Shown piece by piece: positions 49,200 through 59,559 of a DNA stretch of 64,000 nt. Positions within the stretch are counted from its first letter, which is position 1. Every line of letters begins with the position of its first letter. The position numbers and the translations under genes are program-made. Under the pieces are notes generated by a model, which did not search any database, was not told where the DNA came from, and worked only from the letters and a program-made list of their open reading frames with translations. This DNA comes from Ursus arctos (taxonomy: Eukaryota > Chordata > Mammalia > Carnivora > Ursidae), in NCBI RefSeq assembly GCF_023065955.2, contig NW_026623067.1, positions 61,450,444 to 61,514,443 of the forward strand, read 5' to 3'.

Positions 49200-50520
49200 T
49201 TCAGATCCTGAGTCGACTCCCTGTTAAGTAAAATGGCGGGAAGGATGCTTTTTGCAGGGCGCGGGAGGAGGGGCGTGAGGTGCGGGTAAAGAAGGGACCG
49301 GAGGGGAGGCGGCGAGCTAGGGGGTCGTAGGCGTCGTGTTGAAGGTGTGGGTGAAAATGCCGCCAGTCGGAAGGCTGGGAGGAGGGCGCGAGCACGCTAC
49401 GTGCGAGCCGGGTGGCCGGGGGTAGCCGCAAAGGGTGGGGTGAGGCGCGGCGGAAGGGGGTCAGGGAAGATTAGGCGAGACGGGAAGAGGAGCTGAGGGG
49501 GCGGGGGGAGGGGACCGGGGCGAGCGAAATCAGGCGGAGGGGAGGCCTCGCGGGCTGGGGCTTGGGGTGAGCCCGAGAGAGCGAACGAGAGAGGAGAGAA
49601 CAAAACGACAAGTGGCTGAGGCCGGGTGGGGATGGGGCAGGGCGCCGGGGCAGGGGCCCGGGCAGGGAGCGGGAGCCCGGGCGCGCGCCGAAGGACCTCG
49701 GGGCGGCCCTGGGGGCGGCGCCGGGGGCGGAGCGGGCTGGGCGCGGCTGGATTAAGTGAAGCTCATGGAGACTGTGTGCTCTAGCGCCTTGCGGCGGAGG
49801 GAGGCGATGCTCGTGCCCCGCCACACGTCGCTGCTGTCCGGGGAGCTGCAGAGCTGGGGCGAGCCGGAGACGTTGCTGGGGCCGGGGAGGGAGGCGGGCA
49901 CCATGCCGGGGAAGGCGGGCTGGTAAAGATGCGACTGCAGCCCCGCGCCGTTGGAGCCCGCCAGGCTGTTGGACAGGCCCATGGAGTTGGGCGGCGGCCC
50001 GGCCGCCAGGCTGCACTGGGACAGCGACTGCGCCATGGCTTGCTGCCTGCCCAGAGCCGGCGGCAGCGGTAGCTGTGACACGCCCGGCATGGCGGCCGCC
50101 GCCCAGCGGGTGTCGTTGGCGTGGAAAGAGCACAGGCTGTCGCCCATGGCGGCGGCGGCCGCGGCGGCGGCTGACGGAAACTGAGGCAGGCCTGGCGTGG
50201 GCAGCAGCGTGCCCGGCGCGCGGAACACGTTGGTGGTCTTCTTGCGCTTCTTCCACTTAGCGCGCCGGTTCTGGAACCAGACCTGGAGCGGGCGGGGCGG
50301 GAGACAGACAGAGCGCTATTAGCAAGCCGACTGGCCCGGAGGGGCGGGGGCTTGAGCCTGAGAAACCTGCGTCAGACCCTGCCCCAGGTGGAACAAGTGC
50401 CTTCGACCCAGCGCTCCCCCACGCCCCGCCACGATCGCGGTTCTCCGTCAGCTGGAGACAACTGGCGCGCCTTGCACTCAGCAAGCGCAAGCTTCCAGGC
50501 TCCCGAGCGGTAGTGCCCTG
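49200..50520. other. CpG island over OTP exon 3 and proximal 3' UTR
   Basis: Very high G+C with many CpGs, covering all of exon 3, its acceptor and about 550 bp of 3' UTR. G-runs on the top strand at 49497-49520 could form a quadruplex in DNA. Confidence 0.65.
49752..50282 (-). CDS. OTP: OTP coding exon 3 (terminal)
   Basis: The acceptor is a pyrimidine-rich tract ending CGCTCCAG|GTCTGG (AG at 50284-50283). The exon encodes residues 150-325: the recognition helix [15 protein letters not shown], a Pro/Leu/Ser-rich region with eight alanines encoded by GCC/GCG codons, and the OAR motif ([15 protein letters not shown]), ending in MSFT-TAA at 49754-49752. Splitting the homeodomain between positions 46 and 47 is the usual arrangement in paired-like homeobox genes. 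The OAR motif in this protein class is thought to modulate activity by intramolecular contact. Confidence 0.97.
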   Translation of the reverse strand, partial: VWFQNRRAKWKKRKKTTNVFRAPGTLLPTPGLPQFPSAAAAAAAAMGDSLCSFHANDTRWAAAAMPGVSQLPLPPALGRQQAMAQSLSQCSLAAGPPPNSMGLSNSLAGSNGAGLQSHLYQPAFPGMVPASLPGPSNVSGSPQLCSSPDSSDVWRGTSIASLRRKALEHTVSMSFT

Positions 50521-53500
50521 GAGCGCTTACACTCCGTGCAAACATACCACCGCGTGCAGTGTTCACCACGCCCCTGCACGCTGGCACATTCTGTGCACCG
50601 CTTAGATGCACAAGTCTGCAGGCAGGCATGTGTCAAAATTGGACCCACAGGTGTACAAATGAAGATAAACATGTGTACCCATGTGGCTTAATAGCGTGCC
50701 TTATAACACTGATGGGGTATAGAATTTTCAGAAACGCTGGAAATTTGGAAATTGATGAAAGGCTGTGGATGACATAGCCAGTTTCAAAATCGAAAGACAA
50801 AGGAAAACTCCTAACGCCACGGATGACAGAGCAGAGAGGTTAATATAGTGATCCATGTGGGGAAGCGAGCGGCACTGAGCTACGGTGTTGTTTGGGTCGC
50901 CACCGTGACTTGTGATTCGTTGCGACTGGTGCTACTGCCACAAGTCTCCCTGCCTCATTCTCAAACCCCTCTAAGGGCACCTTTTATCTGAGCTGTGCAG
51001 ATATGCTGGAACCTGCTGCCAGAGACCTGAGGCCTGCCAGGCTATTTTCAGGAACTCACTGAGGACCCCAGACTACAAGACCTCCAATTCCTCAAGTCCC
51101 CCCCCTCTGTTTCATCCGTTTCATCTATGAACTGAAAGCAAATTTTCTGGATACAAATTAAAGGTCACGTTTAAAGCTCACACTGGTAATGAATCAAATT
51201 CAATTTTGCGTAGACCCAATAGCCACATATCTTTTTAAAGGAGATGTGTTTGATAAAATAGAACCAAATAAAATAAACGTTCCACTCGTTCTTTATTCAC
51301 AATAACCCCGAGTTTCTGAACTTACCAGACAAATTTGCCTATTAATGTCATATTCACTACCACAGGGGAAGGAAAGTTTCTTCTGAAAGATGTCAAGTAA
51401 GCTGCCTGACCAAGGTAGCCGCCTGTCTCCCTATATTTGACTTTGATATTTAAAATAATAATAATAACTTGCAGCATGCCTACTTGGCAGGCTTGCAGTT
51501 TAACATCTAGCCAGAGGTTTACTGTGCGCAAATATAAGTGATGTGAGACACAGCTCAGGTACTGATTGAGTTTCCTCTTAGAATTTGGCAAATGCAATTT
51601 GACCATATTCATGACCAAAAGGTCAGTCATCCGTTAATACAAGCTAATATTTAGTGTTTATTCTGCAAGATAAAGGATCATGAGTATGGACGTACCTGAC
51701 CCATTGTCGGTGAGCCAGCTATTCACAGTGGCGTGTTACACCCGTGCAAATGGAGACACTCTACGCTTAACAGTGTGAACGGCATTGCAGTCTAGAATTA
51801 TCGCCGGTCTTTGGATCGGGCCTGGCCTTGCTACTGTACTCGCGCCATTGCCCACCATATTATCGTTCTCTGATTTCTACCCCGTTTGCCATGTTTCTGC
51901 CTACCCCAAGTTCCAGACTGTATAAAGATGCCAGGTCCCTTACTTGCTAAAGCCCCTTGAGTTGGTGGCAAGACGGATTAATGAGGCTGCGGGGCCCTTG
52001 CTAGTAACTGGGATCATTGCTGCCGGCCGAGAATTGAGCTGTTAGTGGCCTCGAGCTGAGAGTAGCCTGCAGGAGCCAAGGAAAGCACAGGGAGGAGACC
52101 TGTGGCCACAGGTCACTTTGCATTCCCCATCCAAGGCTGGAATGGGGAGAGGTAGACTGAATGGCCTAGACAGGGACAGTGTCTATGTCCAAACGGTCCT
52201 ATCTCACACTCCACACCCAGATGTATTTTGAAAGGTATCTGTAAAGACTGGTTCCTAACATCCTGCAAAGTGTCACTGAATCCCGAAATGTTTGAATGTT
52301 TGGAACGGGCAGTGGGGGAGGAGGATGGAGGACATCTGTGGGGGGAGTGGGAAGAGAAGCAGCAGAAAGAAAGAAGAGGGGGCAGGATTGCCCCATAGAA
52401 TTTCAGTGGAAAACACACCGGCTAGAAAGGTTTCTGAACCTCAGGCACAGGTGGAAAAGAACAGCTGTAAAGAACTAAATATTATAGGAATAATCGAAAA
52501 ATCGTGCTCCATTATGTTTGAGGGTTAGTAGTCAAATGATGGCTACGAAATTTTTTATGTTTCATGGCTTACTGGGGTTGGGAAAAAAAACCTGCATGGG
52601 GTCTGAGCACCTCCGTTCCAAGCTATGATGCATATGTTTTTAAAATGTGAATGTTTCCACTTGAAAACTAGAGCATGACGGATTAAAGTGCAGGCAAAAC
52701 CTAAGGGAGATTTTGAGAATGCACAGATGACGACTCCAGAAAATATATTAACCGCAGCCACGGGCCAACTTTGTACTCAGTTTGAAATGCAGCTCTTCTC
52801 AGAAAATGCTTAATACAACAGTGAGAATCTAATGGAGGTTGGAATTTAAAAATCCACTTTCATGATATCTGCTGTTACAGTAATATAGACATACTGTAAA
52901 TGTATTTTAAAATATATAGCCCGTTTAATCCCCCAACTATAAATGGCTCAGAAATAGAGAAAGAGAGGGAGAAAGAGAGAATATTACTTTTTTTCCCCCT
53001 CGAAGCAAACGCTTTATGAAGATCTCATTGGAATCCAGCAAATGATTAATGTGAAGATTTGGGAGGAAATCTGGGGAGCTGTATTAAAGCCGAGATCTCA
53101 GGTTCATTTCGATCAGCCAGCCGTGAACTCTGGGCCGAATTCATTACACTTTAATAGTGCTGGGAGAGGAAGAAAATGCAATTTCTCATTCCATTAGAAA
53201 ACTAGAAAATACTCTCAGCTTGTCCCCCTATTAAGATGTGGCAGGTGACAGGGCCATTCTGGGGGACACGGTCAATGGAATTACAGCACATTATTTTTGT
53301 TCGTATAAAATATTGAAAGGCAAGCCTGACTGTGCAGAAGTTATTTCACTGATTTGGTTTTTATGTAAATAAAATATTGAAAGTTAATTAATCCGTGCTA
53401 GAGACTAATGATTATGCTTATTATATTGCATTTGATCGCGTAATTTGCATGATTCTCGCATTGCTGCTTAATAAGCCATTCCAGGTTATAAATAATTCTG

Positions 53501-56500
53501 AAATTGGTTTCTAATAATGGCATGCTATAAAAGGAATGGTTTTATTACACTAGCCAGAAAAAGGGAGCGATATCAGACATGGAATTGGCCTCCATGTAAG
53601 TAGAGGTGCTTTAATAAATACTTAAAAGTATGATATATACCAGATATAGATAAAAATAAGCATGTTGGATCAGTTCGTGTAGAATTAAAAAGCATCTTTA
53701 AAAACATACAGTTGTAATAAATTAAATGTTTAGATCATTTTTAATCAGTGCAGTGGCCCACATACTGAAAAGAATGTGTGGCAATCTGTTAACTATAAAG
53801 AAAACTATGAAGGACTCATCATATAAGAACATAAACCAATTACTATTTAATTTGAATTTGGTCAAGGAGCAATGGTACAGTGAATTGTGAAGTAAATACA
53901 TTTTCCATAAATTATTTTTGCATTACATTACATAATGTTAATCATTCTGAAATGTTAATTAAGAAGGTTATGTTGATCTGATTACTTTTTAAACTATGAA
54001 ACATTATTTTTAAAAATATTGAAATTGCCATTCTATTAAATTGTTCCTATCAGCAGCCTCAAGCTATTATCTTTTGTTGAACATTATGCTAGAACAATTA
54101 AAGTACTTTGTCTTTTTCTTCTTGATTATTCTTTTGTGTACTTTTTGAAAATAACTTTCTATTACATAGTTTGTATTTTATTTCATTTACAACTTTTTCT
54201 ATTAAAAGAATCACTGCCATTAACCTTTGGAAGACCTAATAAAGTTTAATAGACCTCATTTTCTTTTTTCATAAAGTCAGTTGTCCAATTATATTTTATT
54301 TGTGATTCTAAGTTCTATTTTAATTTAAACTAATCACCCCTATGTCTAGGTTAAGCAACAGCATTTTACTCTTTAAAACAAAAATTATTAATACTATTTC
54401 TCTTGAGGGACAAAAAGCAAATTTATGAATTTTGAACCTACAAAATTTTAACAAGCCAGTATTATCATTAGCAGTAATGGAAGCATTGAAATTGTGTATT
54501 TCTGTTAAGGTTTGGACTCAACTTCAGATTTAAAAAGAGGAGGTAGGTAAAATTTTTTAAAAGCATGAATAATATATATCTGCACAATGCAATTAACACT
54601 CTTTGGGTGTTTAATTTCAGTGGCCCATGGTTCAGGGTTTCCAAAGTCCACTAATGAAACCACCCAGACTTATAATGAGTAAAAATGTTAATCTATATTA
54701 TACCTTGATTATTTCTGTATTAATCTGACCAATTTAAGTCCCCAATGATGATATTCATTTGATGACTATTTAGAACAGAAGCATATGTTATTCTTCCAGA
54801 TTAGACTATCTTTAAAATGTCTCACAAAGACAGAAACATTCAACCCTGTCATTACAGACACTTGTCTCTTACATCTTAGATCGGATGTAAAATAACTGAG
54901 ATCTTTAAACTTAATTTGTTAAAGCACCTAGAGCTGTAGTTGACACCCAGCATGACAGAGAGAAAATACCACGTCGGAGACACGAAAGGAAGGTTTTCAG
55001 AACCCTGGATAGCTCAAGGCCAACTGCGGGCCTTGGAATTTCACCTCCAGCACTTGTCCATAAAATATCACATATATTGTTTTCATTCTTGTAAAAGGAA
55101 AAAAAAATCTGAGATTCGCTGGGCTTACACTCTTACTCCCCCATTTTCAGAAAAGTTATAGGTGTGATTTTATAAGTTATATTACTTTACAACTTGGAGG
55201 GTGGTTGGACGAGAACAAGGGGTCAGTAATGATTTCGTCTACTGCCTGTCAATCCTTCCTGCCCTAAATGTCCCTCCTTCAGATCGGATATCTATAACAG
55301 CCTTCATCCCACTCCCCAGTTTCCTTAGGGGAAAACCAGGGCTCACAGACTGCAGGGAATCTCTTCTGCCGCTTTCAGCGCACTCACTGGTAGACTGACA
55401 TCAAAGTTTAAAACCTTTGCAAACATCAAGGCTAGGGGTATTTTGCCTGAAAGCGGCGGAAGGGAGATATTCAGGAGAATAAAGCTACGCCGTGAAATCC
55501 AGGTGTGGATTTTTTTTTTTAACGTGCCATTATGTCTTATTTTCTTCCTTTTCAAGTTTTCTGTATAATTGTTGCATTCCCCCATTTATCCAGACGCCTT
55601 ACATAAACTCATTAGGGGGTAATGAAATACTTGTCAATAACTCGAGCTGGAGTGGAGGTGCGCGCTCAGCTTAGCCGCCAGGGAGACGCAGAGGCTGGGA
55701 GGTGCGGAGGCTGGGAGGTGCGGAGCTTCCCTTCTCAGTCAAGACGAACCAGACGACCTTACAGTCGAACAACCGCCGGCTTCGCTTTTGAGGCATTTCT
55801 GTGGGAATGTGGCTATACTGATGGGAGATGGAGGCCCTGCTTGTCCATGGAACTCACAGGCAGCCAAAGCGCAAGCCCAGGATCCCGGCAAGGAAAAGAC
55901 CCCACTTCTTTTGCCCCAACCCTCCCGCCCCTCCTTGTCTGCTGCCCCCGCGCCCAAGCCCGGCGTACCTGCACTCGGGACTCCGTCAGCCCGATACGCA
56001 GCGCCAGCTCCTCGCGCATAAAGATGTCGGGGTAGTGAGTCTTCGCGAAGCTCCTCTCCAACTCGTTGAGCTGCGCGGGCGTGAAGCGCGTCCGGTGGCG
56101 CTTCTGCTTCTGCTGGCCCTGCTGCTGGCCGGCTTGGCTGGGGTTCGGGCCGCCCTGGGGCCCCGCCTGTTTGTCCGGGTCCTTTGCACTCACCGCCAGC
56201 GAGGCCGGCGTAGAGCCCACTGTAGTGATGTCCTCCCCGGGCAGCAGAGTGGCTCCCTCGACTGGGTCGGAGTTGGGCGCCAGGTCCCCCGGATGGCCCC
56301 CAGGGTCGGAGCCCCCCACGCCCAGCCTACACTTCACCGCCTCCCGGTGGCCCAGGAGCTCGGCAGCATCTTTCATACCTGAGGAGGCAAGGGGATCGCG
56401 GTCACTACTTTCCTGGCGGTGCCAGGAGGGACTGTCCTCACTGCGCGGTCCTCCTTCAGCCCCATCCTCGGCTCCCTCCGCGCCCACGTTCGCTCTACAG

Positions 56501-57723
56501 AGGAAACTCCCGGGATGCTCAGGTGGCTTCCCCAGAATTTGGACAGCCAGGTTGGAATACCATCTCCCGGCCCTTTCCCCTCTCTCGGCAGCTAGCTCCT
56601 GTAGTAAACAACACACGCTTTCGGATCTCCCGCAATGGAACACTCCCAGTCCCGGAAAAGAAACATGCCTCCGAGTCCCTTTCATGAACCGTACCCCTGT
56701 AGCCCCGGGAACGCGAAAGCAGATCCTTGGACCGGGTTGGAGTGGGGCGGGGGGAGAAAAGAAAGAAAGAAAATTAAACGATTCCTTGGTTGCTATCCCA
56801 CCTGCGCTTAAGGCAGCTTAGCGAACTCTACCTCCGGCCCTCAGCCGATTCCCTCTCACTTTTGGAAGATGAATAATTCTCCAAGCCTTCCACCCTCTGA
56901 AATCAACCCAAATCAGCTCCGCCTCTCCCTCAAATCAGAGAAAGTGTTTGGAAAATGGAGTCACATCCATCACCAAAGATTCCCAAACCGGAAACCCAGA
57001 GCCCAGCAACCCAGACCGCATTAAGGAAACAAGTAAACTCTATAGACAGTACAGTGAATCAAACTTTAGAGAATTCAACTTTTCTTTCCGGAGAAATAAA
57101 AGGCGCGTTCCTCTCAGCCATTGGCAATGCCGAGTCCCTTGCAGGCGGGGACGCCTGTGGGGATGAATTTGGCTTTTCTCCTTTCTCAGTGAACACACTT
57201 AAAAAATCCGCCTCGACTGCAGCTGCTTCTCATTTATGCCAGATTTTTACAAATTCACCCATACTTAGTTGAGGGCTAGAGAAGGAGGTAATGGGGAGAG
57301 ACGATACGTAGAGGTAAAAAGGAGAAAAAAAAAATCCCAAATCAAAGCAAACAGGAGGGGAAACGAGAGAAAGAAAAACACCTCCTAACAAATTATCTCA
57401 GGGTAGATCGCTGTTCAAAAAAAATTAATAATAATAAGGAGAGGGAGGAAGGGGGAAAAAGGAAAAACTAAAAGTAACAACATTTCCCTAGTCCTTTTTT
57501 GGATCTACATATTCCATAGATTTTTTTTTAAAAAAGACGATGTTAAATCAAATTAAACTTTAATGCAGCACAATTACTTTTAAAGAAATTAGTCCATTTA
57601 GGGCGCATTAAGGTAAAATAAGGAACAAATTGACAATTTCCTGCCCCGGCTTCTCCTGGCTGCCCGGGCGAGAGGCGCGCACTCACCTAGCCTGGCGTCC
57701 AGGAGGTCGGCGTGAGACAGCAT
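49752..57723 (-). CDS. OTP: OTP, orthopedia homeobox transcription factor (spliced, 3 exons, complete)
   Basis: The coding sequence joins 57723-57687, 56378-55969 and 50282-49752 (37+410+531 = 978 nt, 325 aa plus TAA). Both introns are GT-AG and the phases fit (codon 13 is split by intron 1; intron 2 falls between codons 149 and 150). Seen in the protein: an N-terminal region ending in a Gln-rich linker (about residues 90-102), a basic KQKRHRTR stretch, a paired-like homeodomain at 104-163 with WFQN in helix 3 (Gln at homeodomain position 50, Asn at 51), an 8-Ala tract at 187-194, and a C-terminal OAR motif at 306-319. The length and sequence agree with mammalian OTP as I know it. Known role: nuclear DNA-binding factor needed for paraventricular, supraoptic and arcuate neuroendocrine neurons (CRH, AVP, OXT, TRH and SST lineages). 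No frameshift or premature stop is present, so the gene appears functional. Confidence 0.97.
50283..55968 (-). other. OTP intron 2 (5,686 bp)
   Basis: GT-AG intron that interrupts the homeodomain codons. Its ends are GC-rich and its middle (about 52.8-54.9 kb) is strongly AT-rich, with many TAAT cores and an octamer. I see no SINEC or L1 in its whole length, unlike the left part of the window. Candidate regulatory blocks within it are listed separately. Confidence 0.9.
52840..54330. promoter_or_regulatory. Candidate conserved non-coding element in OTP intron 2
   Basis: Repeat-free, AT-rich block with dense homeodomain-type sites. The strongest core is about 52960-53580: GTTAATTAATCC at 53383-53394, an octamer ATTTGCAT at 53443-53450 preceded by TA, and several TAAT cores (ACTAATGATTAT near 53405). 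The texture (balanced composition, no microsatellites, no transposon debris) is what long-conserved enhancers at developmental genes look like. Conservation itself cannot be tested here. Confidence 0.55.
55660..56560. other. CpG island over OTP exon 2
   Basis: CpG-dense sequence extends beyond both ends of exon 2. Intragenic CpG islands over homeobox exons are common in Polycomb-regulated developmental genes. Confidence 0.65.
55969..56378 (-). CDS. OTP: OTP coding exon 2
   Basis: The acceptor is CCTCCTCAG|GT (AG at 56380-56379). The exon completes Gly13, begins [10 protein letters not shown] and runs to residue 149. It holds the acidic and glycine-rich N-terminal region, the Gln-rich linker, the basic arm and helices 1-2 of the homeodomain, plus the start of helix 3 (LTESRVQ). 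The donor is GTGCAG|GTACGC (GT at 55968-55967). An open frame continues through both splice sites but loses the helix 3 signature, which confirms the junction. The exon sits in a CpG island. Confidence 0.96.
56379..57686 (-). other. OTP intron 1 (1,308 bp)
   Basis: GT-AG intron bounded by the exon coordinates above. The 56.4-56.8 kb part is GC-rich and continuous with the exon 2 CpG island. The 57.3-57.65 kb part is A/T-rich, with a run of A-rich and TTAATAATAATAA-like sequence. I see no recognisable repeat. Confidence 0.9.
57687..57723 (-). CDS. OTP: OTP coding exon 1
   Basis: The ATG is at 57723-57721. The exon encodes [12 protein letters not shown] plus the first base of the Gly13 codon. 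The donor reads CTAG|GTGAGT (GT at 57686-57685). I chose this start because it gives the known OTP N-terminus and splices in frame to exon 2. The exon is too short to stand out as an open frame on its own. Confidence 0.95.
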
Positions 57724-57960
57724 CGCGCACCGCTCCAGGGCGAAAGCTGTTCCCCCCCAAATTTTAGCGGCTTTAAGTTATTTAAAATAGATATAAGCTA
57801 TAAGCTATACGATATAGATATATATAGATCACCTAAATGAAAGAAAATTCGGTTTGTGGTTAAAAAGGGGGCTTCTTGCATTATAATGTCCTTTAGAGAG
57901 ACGGGGAGGTGCTTAACAGTTGAATGAACCCGTGAGCAGCTCGGCAAGGGGACCAATCAG
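57724..57960 (-). promoter_or_regulatory. OTP: OTP 5' UTR and proximal promoter
   Basis: Directly upstream of the ATG lies a short CpG-rich leader (57724-57760), then an AT-rich stretch with TATATATAT on the minus strand at 57826-57818, then an inverted CCAAT box (CCAAT on the top strand at 57953-57957). If the TATA-like run is used, transcription would start near 57790 and the 5' UTR would be about 70 nt. A second TATA-like spot, CATTATAATG, lies at about 57879-57888. The start site is inference. Confidence 0.55.
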
Positions 57961-58640
57961 GAGGGCAGCCTGCAAATGTCAGCGCCGGGAGAGTCCCCCA
58001 CTCCGCCCGCCCGCCCGCGCCCGCCCGGAGGAGGCGGTGGCGGCAGCCCTGGCAGCTCCAGCCGCGAGCAGCAGCTAAAGCAGCGGAGGCCGCCTCGGCC
58101 TCGCCCTGGGCCTCGGGGCCCGGCCTCCGTCAGTTCTTCCCCGCGATTTTCTCCTTTCCTTTTCCTTGTCCCTGTTCCCTCCAAGGTGCAGCTCAGTGTC
58201 TGAAGACTAGGATCTTCCCGGGCCCTAGGCAGTGCAGAGGACAGAGCCGGGCTTGACCCCCGCGTGACCCGAGAGTCCCTCCCGCCCGCGCGCTCTGGGC
58301 AACACTGGCCTGCAGCGGGCTCGTGCCAGCGCAACCAGGGCACCGCGCGGCCTCTGGACTGCGCCTAGACTGCGCTGCCGCCTGGAAGGCCTGAGCCTAG
58401 AGTACAGATGCCCTGGCTGGGACCCCGGGCCTAAAGAGTACCACCCCCTCACTAGGCCTGAGGAGGAAAAAAGGAGTCGACTCCCCCGCGGCACTTCCAG
58501 GGCCCGCAGTCAGCTTCCAGGCTCCGCGTGGAGGGTCGATTGGTGCAATCTACACCCTTCCCGCCGGGCTCCCACTCCTCTGCCCGGCCCACGCTCGCAT
58601 CCTGGCCCACATCCTGCTCTTTTGGTCAAAGTTTCAAAGT
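57930..58640. promoter_or_regulatory. CpG island upstream of OTP promoter
   Basis: GC-rich, CpG-dense DNA (runs such as CCGCCCGCCCGCGCCCGCC near 58007) immediately upstream of the OTP promoter. It has no repeats and no convincing open reading frame. It probably belongs to the OTP promoter domain. Confidence 0.7.
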
Positions 58641-59340
58641 TCAGCTCGGTTCCCAATTCCACTTATGGCAGTAAATAAAGTTAAATGCTCTTTATTTTCT
58701 TCTTGAATATGTTAAACTACTTGAACAATTTAAAGTGCTTTGCACAAGTGAAGCGAACCATCTCTAATGTTCTGATTTTTCAGAGCCAGCCAACAACAAA
58801 GTTTAGATTAGTAATATATTTCTAACCAGAGTAATTTTCAAGATCATTAGGCATTTATGTAATTAGTGCCAAATCTATAAGCTTTTATTACGATTATTAG
58901 AGTAAAATCAGTATAAATTTGTACTAATTTACTACTGTTTAGACTTGGCTGTCAAGCCCAGAGGTTCTTATTGTAAATGATAACTGAGGAAATTAAGTGC
59001 AAAATTCTGTACCATTTCTGATCTGCTCCTAAACAATCCGTTTCAATTGTATTTGTAGCAGAACATAATGCCCTTTTAAAGTTATTTGACTTGTATTTTT
59101 ATTTGCAACACAAGAAAAATGCTCTCTACCCAGGCACAATGAAAACTGATATTTACTACTCTCAACTTGATTAACATTGATTTTTAATTCGAGAGTGATG
59201 CAATTAAGATTATTCATTTAGTGCAAATAAAGCTTCTACAAAAGGGTGGTCCTATGAAGTCTGTTTTAAATAATACCGAGCAAATGGCTTTTTTTGTTCG
59301 CCGTCCAATTGACTTACACAAAACATTGGAAATGCTGCCT
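58640..59340. promoter_or_regulatory. Candidate conserved element, 1-1.6 kb upstream of OTP
   Basis: Abrupt change from CpG island to AT-rich, repeat-free sequence with many TAAT/ATTA cores (TATGTAATTAGTGCC near 58856, TTAATTCGAG near 59187, GCAATTAAG near 59201) and CAAAG words (TCAAAGTTTCAAAGTTC near 58627). It looks like an enhancer-type block; the inference is from composition and motifs. Confidence 0.5.
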
Positions 59341-59361
59341 GAGAGCAGATGCGAGAGGAAT

Positions 59362-59381
59362 GGGTGTGTGTGTGTGTGTGT
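59362..59381. repeat. (GT)n microsatellite
   Basis: Ten GT units in the OTP upstream region, followed about 130 bp later by an alternating CA/CG stretch (about 59497-59537). Confidence 0.9.
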
Positions 59382-59559
59382 CCTTAGCTGTATGCGTGAC
59401 AGGGACCGAGCAAGGAGACAAAGGAGGCAGCAAGGCGAACTCTGGGGCAGTTTTGCTTCCTCCTCCTTCTCTTCTGCAGCCTGCTCCCTTCCTCCCATGC
59501 ACACACACGTGCGCGCGCACACACATGCACACACGCGTGAATGCCGGGCATCAGACACA

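Larger units (their letters stand above)
48165..49751 (-). other. OTP: OTP 3' untranslated region (inferred extent)
   Basis: The region runs from just after the TAA stop to an inferred cleavage site 15-25 nt beyond the AATAAA at 48184-48189. The stop-proximal 500 bp are very GC-rich and the distal part is A/T-rich. No repeat is visible. A second AATAAA on the minus strand (48263-48268) could give a slightly shorter transcript. The extent is inferred from signals, not from RNA. Confidence 0.65.

Noticed and set aside
49471..50256. 261-codon minus-strand frame overlapping OTP exon 3
   Set aside because: It is a shifted frame of exon 3 and its 3' UTR. The true frame is fixed by the homeodomain and OAR motif.
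55813..56685. Unspliced 290-codon frame through OTP exon 2
   Set aside because: It contains the correct exon 2 frame but reads into both introns. The splice sites at 56379-56380 and 55967-55968 and the missing WFQN motif show it is not the protein.
55828..56821. Plus-strand frames of 184 and 251 codons opposite OTP exon 2
   Set aside because: They are antisense shadows of a GC-rich coding exon; composition is Leu/Arg/Pro-biased and no domain is seen.
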